Source of the DNA: Triatoma infestans
Lineage: Eukaryota > Arthropoda > Insecta > Hemiptera > Reduviidae
NCBI GenBank assembly: GCA_011037195.1
Contig: JAAEAF010014818.1
Location: 50,894 to 114,893, forward strand
Direction of reading: 5' to 3'
DNA: 64,000 nt
Part shown: positions 33,528 through 44,716 of the stretch, piece after piece
Layout: every line of letters begins with the position of its first letter
Position numbering within the stretch: position 1 is the first letter of the stretch
Made by a program: the position numbers and the translations under genes
The notes under the pieces: generated by a model
Databases searched by the model: none
What the model saw: the letters and a program-made list of their open reading frames with translations, nothing else
What the model was told of the DNA's origin: nothing

Positions 33528-34401
33528 GTGTATGTAAACAGCATAGCTCAAAAACGAAAAATCGTAAAAAGTTCAAACATGATATTCCGTTTAGGTATCA
33601 CCATGGGATCCGACAGTAGGTCAGCGACCAAAATTCCTCAACCGGAAGTAGCACTTTACTTAATGTTTTTTTTACTTTCATGCGATATTCTCAAAAATGG
33701 CTTAGAACGTTTTCTTCAAAATTCGCATATCAAATACAAGTACAAAGAGCTACAACTTTAATTTGAAACATTTCTCCGGGAAAATTCATTTAAGGGCAGT
33801 TTTGAAGGAATGGCGGGGTTAGGTTTTCCTCTAAAGAGCTATTTCAGTTTACTATACAATACTGTCGTATAAATAATATTCATTAAAATTAAATATGCTG
33901 TTGAAATTAGGAGTTTGAAAAAATCAGATGACCGGAAATGCGTTTTTACTGAATTGTCTTTTTCAGTTTTCTGGTATTTTCTCGAAAACAGCTCCAACGA
34001 TTTTCTTTAAAGTGGGTATATGTACTATACGTATAAAGAGCTACAACTTTTATTTGAAACATTTCTCCTGATAATGTCATTTAAGGGGGGACTTTTGGGT
34101 GAGAGGAGGGGTTATGTTTTTTCTCTAAAGTGCTATCATAGTTGATTATACAATTCTACCATCCAAACAAAATTAATTAGAAATAAATAGATGGCAAAAA
34201 TTTCGAGTTTCTAGAAAATTAGTAAACCGGAAGTGCGCTTTTACTGAACAGTTTTTCAGTTTTCGACGGATTTTGACGAACTCTGATGAATTTCATTAAA
34301 TGTGGTGTATACTAACGTTAAAATTTGTCAATTTCAATTTTGAAAACTGGAGTATGAGAAAGTTGTGTGATTGTTTCACACCAGATTTTTTTTTTTTTTC
34401 A
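33381..34401 (+). repeat. repeat X, plus reference copy
   Basis: Order: start hairpin (CTCTTATCCCTAGTATGAGG), a block with TCACCGGAAATATCCG, a GT microsatellite (33489-33528), GCTCAAAAACGAAAAATCG, then three related sub-repeats of about 250-300 bp each containing TACAACTTT then TTTGAAACATTTCTCC, then GGAGTATGAGAAAG and the end hairpin GTGTGA...TCACACC with a T run. The ORFs across it (33379-33576, 33462-33761) are GT-repeat artefacts or non-coding. Confidence 0.9.
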
Positions 34402-34814
34402 ATAATAATTTCTGCATTTATTTTAATTAAAAATAACTATGAACAACCGTGAAATTCAATAGCTTTACTAAATTAATTGATAATTTAAAATAAAACTAAA
34501 AACTGACAATTAATAGGAAACGGAACGGGCGAGCGTACCTAGTAATTATTGAGTCCTTGAATATGCGCTGGTTAGACAAACAATGATAACACCTCGCAAG
34601 TGTTTAATACGCAGATAACATCATTATTCACTGAAAATATAATAATGTTTATCTAAAACATTTGAATAATGCGAACTTTACCCCAGTCAAATCAATGAAC
34701 AATGTGCTTTTAATCCCTAGAGAATACAAAAGTATTTTAATCTCTAGGGATTAAAACTAAACACAATTTAATACATTTTTAAGTTTTAAGCTGAATTTGC
34801 GAAAATATATTTAA

Positions 34815-36402
34815 AAAAAAAATCTGGTGTGAAACACTCACACAACTTTCTCTCACTCCAGTTTTCAAAATTGTTATTGACAAATTGTATAGTTCGTATT
34901 CCAAATTTAATAAAATTCGTCGGTGTAGTAAACTGAAATAGCACTTTAGAGGAAAACTTAATCCTACCCTTCACTCAAAACTGCCCTTAAATGAATTTTC
35001 CCGGAGAAAGGTTTCAAACAAAAGTTGTAGCTCTTTGTATTTGTATTTGATATACTAAGTTTGAAGAAAACCATCTAAGCTACTTTGAGAAAATCGCATG
35101 AAAGTAAAAAAAATCTGTTTTGAAACACTCACACAACTTTCTCTTACTCCAGTTCTCAAAATCATAATTGACAAATTTTATAGTTTGTGCACCAAATTTA
35201 ACGAAATTCGTCGAAAACTGAAAAAAACTGTACAGTAAAAACGTACTTCCGGTTTACTAATTTTCTTGAAACTCGGAATTTTAGCCATCTATTTATTTCT
35301 AATTAATTTTGTTTGGATGATAGAATTGTATAATTAACTATGATAGCACTTTAGAGGAAGCTGCCAACCCCACCCCCACCCATAAAAGTGCCCTTAAATG
35401 AATTTTCCTAGAGAAATGTTTTAAATAAATGATGTACATCTTTGCTTGTTTAGTTTATAATAGAAGTTTTAAGAAAATCGTCGGAGCCATTTTTGAGAAA
35501 ATCGCGAAAAACTGGGGAAAAAAATCATTTAGTATACTGGTAAAGTAAACGCACTTTCTTTCGGTTATCCGATTTTTTCAAACTCGGAATTTCAACAACA
35601 TATTGAATTCTAATTAACAGTATTTAGATGGCAGAATTGTCTAATAAACTGAAATAGCACTTTAAATGAAAACCTAACCCCCCCTCCACCAGAAGTGCCC
35701 TTAAATGAATTTTCCCTGAGAAATGTTACAAATAAGAGTTGTACATGTAGTTGATATTCCAAGTTTGAAGAAAATCGTTGAAGCCATTTTTGAGAATATC
35801 GCAAAAACGTAAAAATAACAACTGGTAAAGTGGTACTTCCGGTTGAGGAATTTTGACAGATGACCCACTGTTGGATCCCATGGTAATAACTAAACGGAAT
35901 ATCAAGTTCAAACTTTCTACGATTTTTCGTTTTTGAGCTACGCTGTTCACATATATACTTACATACACACACACATACACATACACACACACACACACAC
36001 CACTTTTTTGGACTCAGGGGACCTCAAAACGGATATTTCCGGTGAAAACTCAATATCGAAAATTTGACACGATTACAATACTTCCTCTTACTAGGAGTGT
36101 CAGCGTCAGTAAAAACATTAAGTAAAGTGTTACTTCCGTTTGAGGAGAATTTTGGCCGCTAACCTACTGTCAGATCCCATTTTCATATCTACGGAATATC
36201 AGTTTGAAATTTCTACGATTTTTCGTTTTTGAGCTGTGCTGTTCACATAAATACATACATGCACAAACACACACACACACACACACACACCATTTTCTAA
36301 AACCCTCTTTTTTGGACTAAAAACGAACATTTCCGGTGAAAAATCGATATCGAAAATCGATATCGTGACACGATTAAAATCCTTACTCTTACTAGGAGTA
36401 AA
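34815..36402 (-). repeat. repeat X cluster, minus, tandem partial and full copies
   Basis: 34815-35100 is a partial unit beginning with the hairpin end, 35105-36100 a full unit with an AC microsatellite (35943-36001), and 36110-36402 a truncated unit with another AC tract (36250-36291). All are in minus orientation. The last continues after the R1-like insertion as 36983-37345. Confidence 0.85.
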
Positions 36403-36837
36403 TCTGGGTGGGAAGAAAGGCGACGCACCCTTAGGATGTGGCAGGCGCTATGGGAGGGGGACTCGAGGGGCCGTTGGACGGCCCGACTCATTGGAGATGT
36501 GGAGAGGTGGGTCGGGAGGCCGCATGGGGAGGTGGACTTTTATGTCACTCAGCTCCTCAGCGGCCACGGATGCTTCGGGTCCTACCTCCACAGGATGAGG
36601 ATCCGGGAATCGGGTGATTGCCTCTACGGATGCGGGATAAGTGATGACGCCTGCCACACCTTCTTCGGGTGTGGGAGGTGGGAGAGAGATAGGGTTGCCT
36701 TGGAAGAAAGGGTGGGTCGGCTGACCCCTGACAATGTGGTCGGGGCAATGCTGACGAGCGAGGTGTCCTGGGGGCTGGTCGCGGCATTTGCCAGGGAGGT
36801 CCTCCGTCAGAAGAGGATCGACCTGGCTCGGAGCTAG
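36403..36837 (+). pseudogene. R1-like LINE ORF2 C-terminus
   Basis: 144 codons are open from the very first base of the insertion to TAG 36835-36837. The segment reads RRTLRMWQALWEG, WVGRPHGEVDFYVTQLLSGHG, FGSYLHRMRIRES, then a zinc-binding motif C-x3-C-x7-H-x4-C (DCLYGCG to FFGCGRW), VGRLTPDNVV and a basic tail. This is the domain after the RT in R1/TRAS-type LINEs. Endonuclease and RT are absent by 5' truncation. No internal stop, consistent with a recent insertion. R1-type elements often target rDNA or telomeric repeats. Here the target is repeat X. The minus ORFs 36297-36787 are shadows. Confidence 0.88.
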
Positions 36838-36982
36838 GCCTATTTTTTTTTTTTTAGAACAGGAGGAGCCCCTTAGCGGGCAAGTTTTAGGCCTAGTTCT
36901 GATGAAGTGCCGTGACCGGTGAATCCAGGCTAGTGCCCGGAGGAGGGAGGAGCTGACGCTTCTTCCAAAAAAAAAAAAAAAA
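36403..36982 (+). mobile_element. 5'-truncated R1-like LINE insertion
   Basis: A GC-rich block sharply different from its surroundings, ending in a run of about 17 A (36967-36983). The duplicated target ACTAGGAGTAAA flanks it at 36391-36402 and 36983-36994, inside repeat X. It contains the C-terminus of ORF2, a stop, and a short GC-rich 3' untranslated region. The clean duplication and tail show retroposition. Confidence 0.92.
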
Positions 36983-37345
36983 ACTAGGAGTAAAATAAAG
37001 TCAAAAATTAGGTGTGAAACACTCGCATGACATTCCCTTACACCAATTATTAGAATTTAAAATAAAAAAAGTCTTTAATATTGCCATATTTACAAACGTT
37101 AAATTACGCAGGCGGTAAAAAAAGCGGTAGTAATAGCTAAAAATGACACCGAGTTTCAGCTTTCCATGACTTTTGGTTTTTGAAATATTTCGTTCATACA
37201 TACACATAAATACAAGCACACACACACGGGCCATTCACTAAAAAAAAAAAAAATCGTATTTGGGGGTCCTCAAAACAGGTATTTCCGGTGAAAATTCAAT
37301 TTGAAAAACTTGTTATGATCGTTTATATTTCCTCTTATTAGGAGT
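36983..37345 (-). repeat. repeat X, minus, continuation after the insertion
   Basis: Begins with the duplicated target, then a hairpin-end block (GGTGTGAAACACTCGCATGAC), an AC tract (37193-37228) and ends CTCTTATTAGGAGTAAGAG. Confidence 0.75.
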
Positions 37346-37894
37346 AAGAGAAAGATGGTGGTCGGTATTATACATATATACCTGAAGGGACATTGTTGAC
37401 GCCCTCTATCTCAAGACCTTGCAGCGTCAGTCTAAATTTCAATTTAACGGAGGACGCTTAAAAAAAAAAACGGCAAAATTCGTTTTTTTTTGTTTTTGAA
37501 AAATGTTTCAATTGAAAGTGATACGGTTTTACCTTTGCAGTGTGCATTACAAATTAAGAAAAAAAAAAACGTTGCAACACCGTTTTTTAGGAAACCAAAA
37601 AAAAAATTCAAAAACCCATTCTATGAAGCAGCACTACCAGTTAACTGATTTTCCTCAAATTTCGAATCCTATCGAAGTTTTTAATGTATCATAGCTTCTA
37701 CTATAAGTTGGTAAAACCATGCATTATACTGAAGTGCAAAGGCAGTAGCAAAATTTAACGCAACGCAACCGACCAATTTACTGTAGAAATGATCCTGTAG
37801 AAGTATGGCGATAACTTTTGCATACATTTACTGAACTGGCACCGAAAGCATAACGCTAATGTTCCCTTACAATCCTCAAAACTTAAAGGTGTTA

Positions 37895-38055
37895 GTGTTT
37901 GTGGTTGGATCTGCAGAGTTGGAAAGCATGAGAGATATTTTCCGTGATAGCCTGTTTCATTAATATATGTTAAGATACTTAGCCTTACTGGCTCCATCAG
38001 TTCTCCTGGTTTGGTCCGCAGAGCTGGAAAATGTCTGTGATTATAGATATTAGTT
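37895..38055. repeat. arms of the family 1 inverted element without the core
   Basis: TGGTTGGATCTGCAGAGTTGG plus GAGATATTTTCCGTGATAGCC (37900-37955), and again TTTGGTCCGCAGAGCTGG (38010-38028), match the outer arm of the element at 61625. The hammerhead-like centre is missing. Confidence 0.55.
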
Positions 38056-38366
38056 TGCAACTGAATTAAATAGAAAACAAAAATATTCAACATTTTCGCA
38101 ATGTTACATATAAATTCAATTACTTACAGAACAGATACCAACCATCTCCTCGCTATTTACCATAACGTCATTTTATTCTAATCTCTGACTCTGGTTTTCC
38201 CAAGTTCTTCTTATTTTTTTCCAATTACATTATCGCGCAACCCAGCTTTATCTGTATATGCTTTACTAATCATTTTTTCCCATTTCATTTCATAACATAT
38301 TTTGCTTATGGTATTGTGGAGTTTTACTAAATACTTTAGTTTAAATGGTAATTTTTAATCTCTCAA

Positions 38367-38386
38367 AATTATTATTATTATTATTG

Positions 38387-38421
<35 letters not shown>

Positions 38422-38429
38422 GGTATTAT
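38367..38429. repeat. TTA microsatellite
   Basis: About 20 units of ATT/TTA interrupted twice by GGT. The leucine-rich ORF 38345-38533 is its translation, not a gene. Confidence 0.9.
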
Positions 38430-39207
38430 TATGTAGTTTCTGCGTTAATTTTAATTCTATATTGATTTTATTTTATAATTTTCACGAACTCTCAGTTAAA
38501 TTGAAACCCTTAACATTCAAGGATTTTATTTAGATGTGTGCAACTACTTAGGTTTAGCTGAACTAACAGCGAAAATCTAACAATTACACATTGCCTACAT
38601 CTATAGATGACTATTATTCTTTGTACAAAGACTAACTAATATTTAAGCGAGCTGCAATAGATCATTCAGGTCGCTGTGGATTTGATGTTATAGTCACCCC
38701 CTCTATGAACATTCATCAATCAACTCTCATCATCTTCTTAAGTCTGTTTCCGCAGTCAGATCTATCTTAAAAGTTTATTAAGATTAAGTATGCTCCCTGG
38801 TATTCCTTGCTATCTCGCTCAGCCATAAAAATCAACGACTAGATATCAATAATATTTATAAAAATTAAAATTGAATAATGTAATTAGTTTATTTTTTAAA
38901 ATAAGGGCAAATAAATGATCTAATATACAAAATTAGAATCATCTTTTATGAAAGTGATAGAAACCATCTTCATTTGAGTGATAAATTTTAGAAGTAACAC
39001 ATAAATATTGACGAGTATAAAGTGAATGTTAACTTGGGAAGAGGCAACTTTTTAACTTAACGAATTTATCTAAGTTCTGAGAAGTTGGATCGATCAGAAC
39101 CAATCTGTTCCAACGTTCTAACTAACGTTTCTTTTTTTATTCTCCGACCAGATTTCAGTTTTATTCTCCGTTAAGTTTTCAATTTTTGTATTTTGTCTAT
39201 TTTTACT

Positions 39208-39777
39208 ACTCTCTTTATGTTATAAGAGAAGTATTGCGATGTTGTCAAATTTTGGAAGTTGAGCTTTCACCAGAAGAACATGTCTTGAGGTCCCTTAATC
39301 ATTAAAAACGTTGTAAGCGAATGGTCGGCATAATCGTGCTTGCAACAAAAAAAAAAAAATATGGCAATCCGCCCAATTGCAACTGCATCCGCCACGTTAC
39401 AGGAGACGTAACGCATCTCTCTATACCTAAGCTATTCAAACTTACCACTGTGGGGAATCCGCCCACCTCAACACCTAGAAATTCTAGAAGAAGAATTAAA
39501 GAAAGTTTTCTACAAGCATATATAAGCGCCTAGCTAGACACAAATAATGAATCTAAAGTTCAGTCTTGTACATTCACAGTCCTCAAAAAAACATCACTAT
39601 CACCAACACTCTGCCCAGCTCAATCTGTCGTTTCTATTCAGGCTACCAATATTCTAAATCAATTCTATGAAGTCCTTGCAGTACTTTGTTTCTAAATTAA
39701 TATATCAGTGTTCAGTTAGTGCACATTTCTCCATATTACTCTTTCCAATCCCACAAAAACTCCACTATATACTTTAC

Positions 39778-39821
<44 letters not shown>

Positions 39822-40150
39822 GAAAATATCTGAAAAACGAAAAACTGCAGGAAGCTCAAATTCGACATTCCGTCTGGGCAACTCATACTAAGATTCCAGT
39901 CATTTTCCATCAACAGGAATTGCGACTATACTGAATGACCTTATTGAGTTTTCCGCGGTTTCTCGAAAAAAGTTCCATCGATTTTCTTCATAGTACCCAT
40001 ATAAATGCCTAACACTTTTATTTGAAACATTTTTTCCGGGAAAATTGATGTTTTGGAGGGAGTAATACAGCTTAATCTCTCCTTTAAGGTGATACTATGA
40101 AGGTGAAATGTACGGTGCTGCACAATATTTTGATAAATTTAAAGTTTGAT
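39208..40150 (+). repeat. repeat X, plus copy, interrupted
   Basis: 39208-39310 carries the start (CTCTTTATGTTATAAGAG) through TCACCAGAAG. After about 450 bp of other sequence, the GT tract (39779-39815) and one sub-repeat follow. The intervening 39312-39770 has no recognised domain. Confidence 0.65.
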
Positions 40151-40226
40151 CTTTCAAGTTTCCGCGAACATTTACAGGAAAAACTCTTTAAGTTTCTGGG
40201 TTGAGACCGCGCAATATCTTTCCAGA

Positions 40227-40270
40227 AACCGACGTTTTGCCCATATTGCAATGAGCTTCTTCAGAGTCGT
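40227..40270 (-). ncRNA. hammerhead-like motif, family 5
   Basis: On minus: GACT, CTGAAGA, an extra A, a 6-bp stem II GCTCAT/ATGGGC with one G-U, then AAAACGTC (one change from GAAACGTC) and GGTT, which pairs with GACT using G-U pairs. The left core element is intact and one GAAA base is changed. Confidence 0.4.
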
Positions 40271-41408
40271 TTCACCTTGAGAGTTAAAGGAGCAATTTTC
40301 TCCCCATTAGGGGCCATAAAGGGCCCTCTTTCTCCGCCATTTTGGCTGTGGTTGGTTGTGTTAACGGAAGTTTTGTAAAATTTTATTTTAACCGTCGGCA
40401 TGGAAGGGAAAAAATTAAGCTTCGCCTACCACCAATGTGTCCAACGCCCACACATTTTTGCTCGAAAATACAATGTAAAAAAAATTACAATGTTTAAAAA
40501 TTTAGTATTGTGCCTGAGATCATGTTCATCTTTCATGGACCATTGTAATACTTTAAGAATCAATAAGATGTCCATTAAAATTATTACACAAGTGCATTTG
40601 ATAGATATCTCAATTATAGTAAAAGAATAAGGTGCACTTTTAGAATCAGTTCCTATAACAGCCAGCAACTTTATAGGCTATTATTATAACAACTCTCTAC
40701 TCCAAATAGGTTCCAGGAAAATGGGGTCACTGTGTGAAATTGATTATTCAATCACTACCAAATGCCGAAGGTTACATAGAAGCCAATCATTTATGTGTCT
40801 TTAGTGGGTTGAAAGCTAGTTTGTATTATGTACATTATAGATTAAAACATAAATTAACAGCAAATGGTATCCACAAATTATTCAGTACTAATTTAATCAT
40901 GAGTACCTTATGAAATTATTTCAGTAGCATTAAACTTTTTTTTAAAATCGGGTCATTTTATTTAAAGTAAAATTACAGACACACATTTTTTGCTATTATT
41001 ATAAGATACAGATGGGATATGAAATGTGTTGTTGAAGCAAGCAGTATAATCATATTTTTGTAAAGACATTAATCCTTCGTAAAATTATTTCATTTTCAAA
41101 TTCATCGAATAATTCCATTTTAGTTTGATCTCTAAGTATTTTATTTCTTCAGTATACCGACCATTTCCAGTAGTTAGGGTGAACAACATAGAGAGACGGG
41201 TTGGGAACTGTGACTTATTACTGATTGTAAAGGCTCAGCCGACATTATCTCTGACGACATATAAAGAATTGCATTAATTACAGTTTTCTTTTTTGGATAT
41301 CCTTATTTCACTTTTCAAACGTTGGCACTGGGTTGCTTCGAATTCTTTCTCGAATGCTTAGAATTCTTTTTTGTTTTGAGGCCTCGCCAACATTTCATAA
41401 ACCACGGG
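40271..41408. other. AT-rich stretch, nothing recognised
   Basis: ORFs 40400-40630 (plus) and 40426-40668 (minus) overlap each other and show no domain. I do not call either. Confidence 0.4.
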
Positions 41409-41880
41409 ATATATATATATATATATATATAATTATTATTATTATTACTACTCAGAAGAGGAGAGGATAACCAAAGCCTTTATGGGCCCATATAGCTACC
41501 CCGAAAGAAAAAACAGTAAGTATCGCGTCTGGACAGCGCCCTCTATAGCGGACTAAAAGACAAATTGACCCCTTAAGAAAATATATATATATTTTTTTAA
41601 GCAATCTGTGCATGTTCAAACACAAGCTGAAACAGCGTTCTGCTCGCGTGCTAATGCTATTCTGTTCAGAGAATTATATGCATGTTCAAACAAGTTCAAG
41701 CATCGTTCTTTACAAGTTCTGCGTAATTTTTCAATAATAGTGGAAAATATTTTTAGCTTTTAGACATAAACAATATAAATACGCTAAGCACTGTAAATGT
41801 TTAGCAAAATAAAAATCGGTATGTGAAATTTTCTATTAATTGAGTATTTAACTCATCAATATTTTTTCATCAGAGACATT
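41409..41880 (-). repeat. TA microsatellite, SINE tail-like block and hAT-like MITE core
   Basis: (TA)n occurs at 41409-41431. 41450-41510 shares TAGCTACCCC and neighbours with 49115-49165. 41570-41880 is the reverse complement of the inner part of the MITE at 30886-31315, including GAACATGCATA and the region around GCACGCGAGCAGAGCG. The MITE ends are not recognisable here. Confidence 0.55.
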
Positions 41881-41909
41881 TTCCGTGATAGCCTGCTTCT
41901 TTTTGTAGT

Positions 41910-41947
41910 CATCGGCCGGTTTCTGGCGTTCGCCTATCATCAGGATA
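41910..41947 (-). ncRNA. hammerhead-like motif, family 1, minus copy
   Basis: On minus: TATC, CTGATGA (41943-41937), T, AGGCGAACGCC as stem II, GAAACCGGCC (one change in stem III) and GATG. One stem I pair is changed (T for C at the outer position). The flanks match the element at 61625. Confidence 0.5.
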
Positions 41948-42009
41948 TTTTTGTAAAACAGTATAATAACATAGACTTGCACAGAGCAGACTTGCACTGG
42001 ATTTTTAAA

Positions 42010-42829
42010 AGTCTTTGTTATGACGGAACTATATTAAGAGGGAGGTTGGTACCTGAAGGGGAAAACACATGTTCGGTCCTTTAGTGATGTGGTTCTCTTT
42101 TTAAATGGAAACATCAATGAGTGGGGATGTGTAACTTAAATTATATTTTTTGAAGGAGATTTCACTTTGATAATTATATATCCATACCATCTTATTATTT
42201 CTATTGTTTAATTTATAACAGAGCGAAATAACGCGAAAGTATCAGCCGTGGGCCACTATTGAATATTTGCTGATAAGATATGATAGAATTCGAGTTGAAT
42301 GATCGTAAGATGGTATAGATACATGACTATGTTGAGCAAGTAATCTATGCAGCAAGTAATCACTTGCACAATGAGCAAGTAATCTATATAAGCAAGTTTA
42401 TTTTATAATTATGTATTCTATTCCACATTTCACCTTTCACACACATTCACATACATCAGCCATGTACACACGTATACTTAAATATAGGTTTTTTTTTTAT
42501 GGGCCTAAATATAACGAGTCTAAACGAGCTCAAATATGACATTTACAGATACATCACTGAAAAAATTATACGTCTAATTTATTTATTTATTTATTTATTT
42601 TTTTTTCAACATTTTATTTGTATTTCTTTTTTATTTATATTTATTTAGTTTATTTTGTATATTTTATATTTCTTATATCATTTTATTTATAGTTTATAAT
42701 TGATTGGTAATACGTTTACTAATATTATATACTACTTATAATTTATATATAATAAATATATATATATAATTATATTAATGTATAATAATATATTATAATA
42801 ATTATTTAATTATATTAAATAACTCAACC
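42010..42829. other. AT-rich stretch with ATTT repeats
   Basis: ATTT repeats occur at 42578-42600, followed by about 200 bp of nearly pure A/T. Nothing coding. Confidence 0.45.
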
Positions 42830-44190
42830 CAGACACTCTGTCATGAGATGTATGATTGTTTCGTCCTCAGTCTCACTAACTCCACAAAAGGGATTTGGTA
42901 TGAGCCCCATATTGTGTAGTGGCTGTATGTAATTAGGAATGGCGGTTAACTGATAGATTAGACTGGAACATTAACTATATTTAATACGGAGGATAACCCG
43001 ACACTTAACTGAGTCACGGAGAGACAGACCTTAACATAGACAATACGTATACAACTGTACAGACAATTACTCCAGCTTTTATGGGGATGTTGAAAAGATA
43101 ACATAACGCGAAGTAACACAGCTCATATTCCAGGTCAGACTGACTCACAACAGACTGGTGGGGCATACACGACATCATCGATACACTGCCTTGTATATAT
43201 ATTTGTTTTCACATACATAACACCCCATTATGTAGAGGTGTCTCCTTAAATCACGATCCCAGTAAGGGATTCAACCAGGTACCTGAGACTGGTGCGTGAA
43301 AGACAGAGTAATATCTCACTAATAGCCTGTCCGAACCCCTAATGAGCATCTTAAACGGCCAACAACCTACGGAGCTCATCCATAGGATGAATGCTATAAA
43401 AATAACCATGACTGGAAGCCTGACAGACATGTGTCTAAAGACACACCAACAGCAGGCTCGGAACAAATGAAAGGGAGAGTGGCGCCTAATTTGGCAAACC
43501 TATCTACCTCTTCATTTCCCATGATTCCCATATAACTTGGTACCCAGTCTAGAACAATATCCTTTGAAGGGGATAGCCCTTCCAGACTTTTGGAACATTC
43601 CAATACAACCTAGTGGTGAAGACGCAAGAACTCAGTTACTTCAACGCAGCCTGACTATCCGAGCAGATACAAACTCCATTCAATTAGAGTTATGACCCGC
43701 TCATGAGTGACAGCAATGAATAGCTTAAACATTAGCCTGTAAAACTGTGGGTGGAAAACAGGAGACACTGCCAAGTATCTCTGATTCCAAAATAGACCGC
43801 GGCACCAGATCTTTCTTCCATTCTAGAATTATCTGTGAAAAACGCGAAATAGTTATCAGAAATCACACCAGATATCCCCCAATGCACCAGTCTTCTTTAG
43901 AAGCTAACGCGACCGTGTAAGAATGATGCAAAATAAAAGTCTTTTATCATCTTATCAGAAGGAAAGCCTGTTATAGGAACTCTGTGAAGTATCTTGCGAT
44001 GAATGGAAGACTAAATATCGCTTTCCTTGCCTGTTAAATTCTATAATAGGCTTTAATTGCCAGGTTTTCTGTCTCCGTAAAGAGAGGTGGAACTTCCAGC
44101 ATTGTCTCCATACCAGCAGTTAGCATGATTCGAAAGTAGAACGCATCACCCAGAGACATGCCATGCGTCATCATTTCAAAATTTTTAAAC
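42830..44190 (-). pseudogene. LINE ORF2 C-terminus, RNase H region, decayed
   Basis: On minus, from 44170: MTHGMSLGDAFYFRIM, then blocks around 43900-43630 that fit the linker and RNase H (an SAQIVRAA-like remnant of the D-S-x-A strand near 43655), 43603-43394 with VLDWVPSYMGIMGNEEVDRFAKLGA (the WVPGHxGIxGNExAD motif), and near 42895 CGVSETEDETIIHLM, the zinc motif. The order is that of I/Jockey-type ORF2, as in the intact RNase H at 50733-51830. Many stops. Confidence 0.75.
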
Positions 44191-44716
44191 AACGGTAAAA
44201 GAAAGTAAATCATTAAGACTGTAACTTTCCATCATCCATATTATTTCTTTAGAATTCAGCATATGAATGACCATTATTTTAGGATTTCCATTCAATAAAA
44301 TATGACAAACATGCATTTTTATTTTTCTTCGAGATTTTAATTACACCTTGAAATTTATAAAAATGACAATAGTCCTTAAATTAATACACTCTTCTTCTTC
44401 TTTTTCCAAAGTGATTTATTTACATAAATAGCTTTTATCGAAAACTTGGGGGAATTAGTATTTTTCAAACAGTAATGTTTTCTTTTAGAGATTTGGAGTA
44501 CTGGAATTAACAAATTTACCACGCAAGCGCTGCGAGTATTACAACTAAAATATGTGAGAATTACTCTTCTCTCAATCTTGAATTTTCAATTTTCATTTAT
44601 GCTCACATGACGTACACCTTAAGATACTAAATTAAGAGTACCGATTTTAGAGGTATAAAAATTCAGGTAACCATAAAATATTTTGGTAACCATACCATCC
44701 TTTGACATTTTCCAAA

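Noticed and set aside
33462..33761. protein-coding ORF of 99 codons
   Set aside because: Its start is a Cys-Val run translated from the GT microsatellite and the rest is repeat X, where related copies hold stops.
36403..36982. horizontally acquired bacterial segment (GC-rich)
   Set aside because: It encodes an R1-like LINE C-terminus, has a poly-A tail and a 12-bp target duplication, so it is a retroposon.
38345..38533. membrane protein ORF
   Set aside because: The leucine run is a translated TTA microsatellite.
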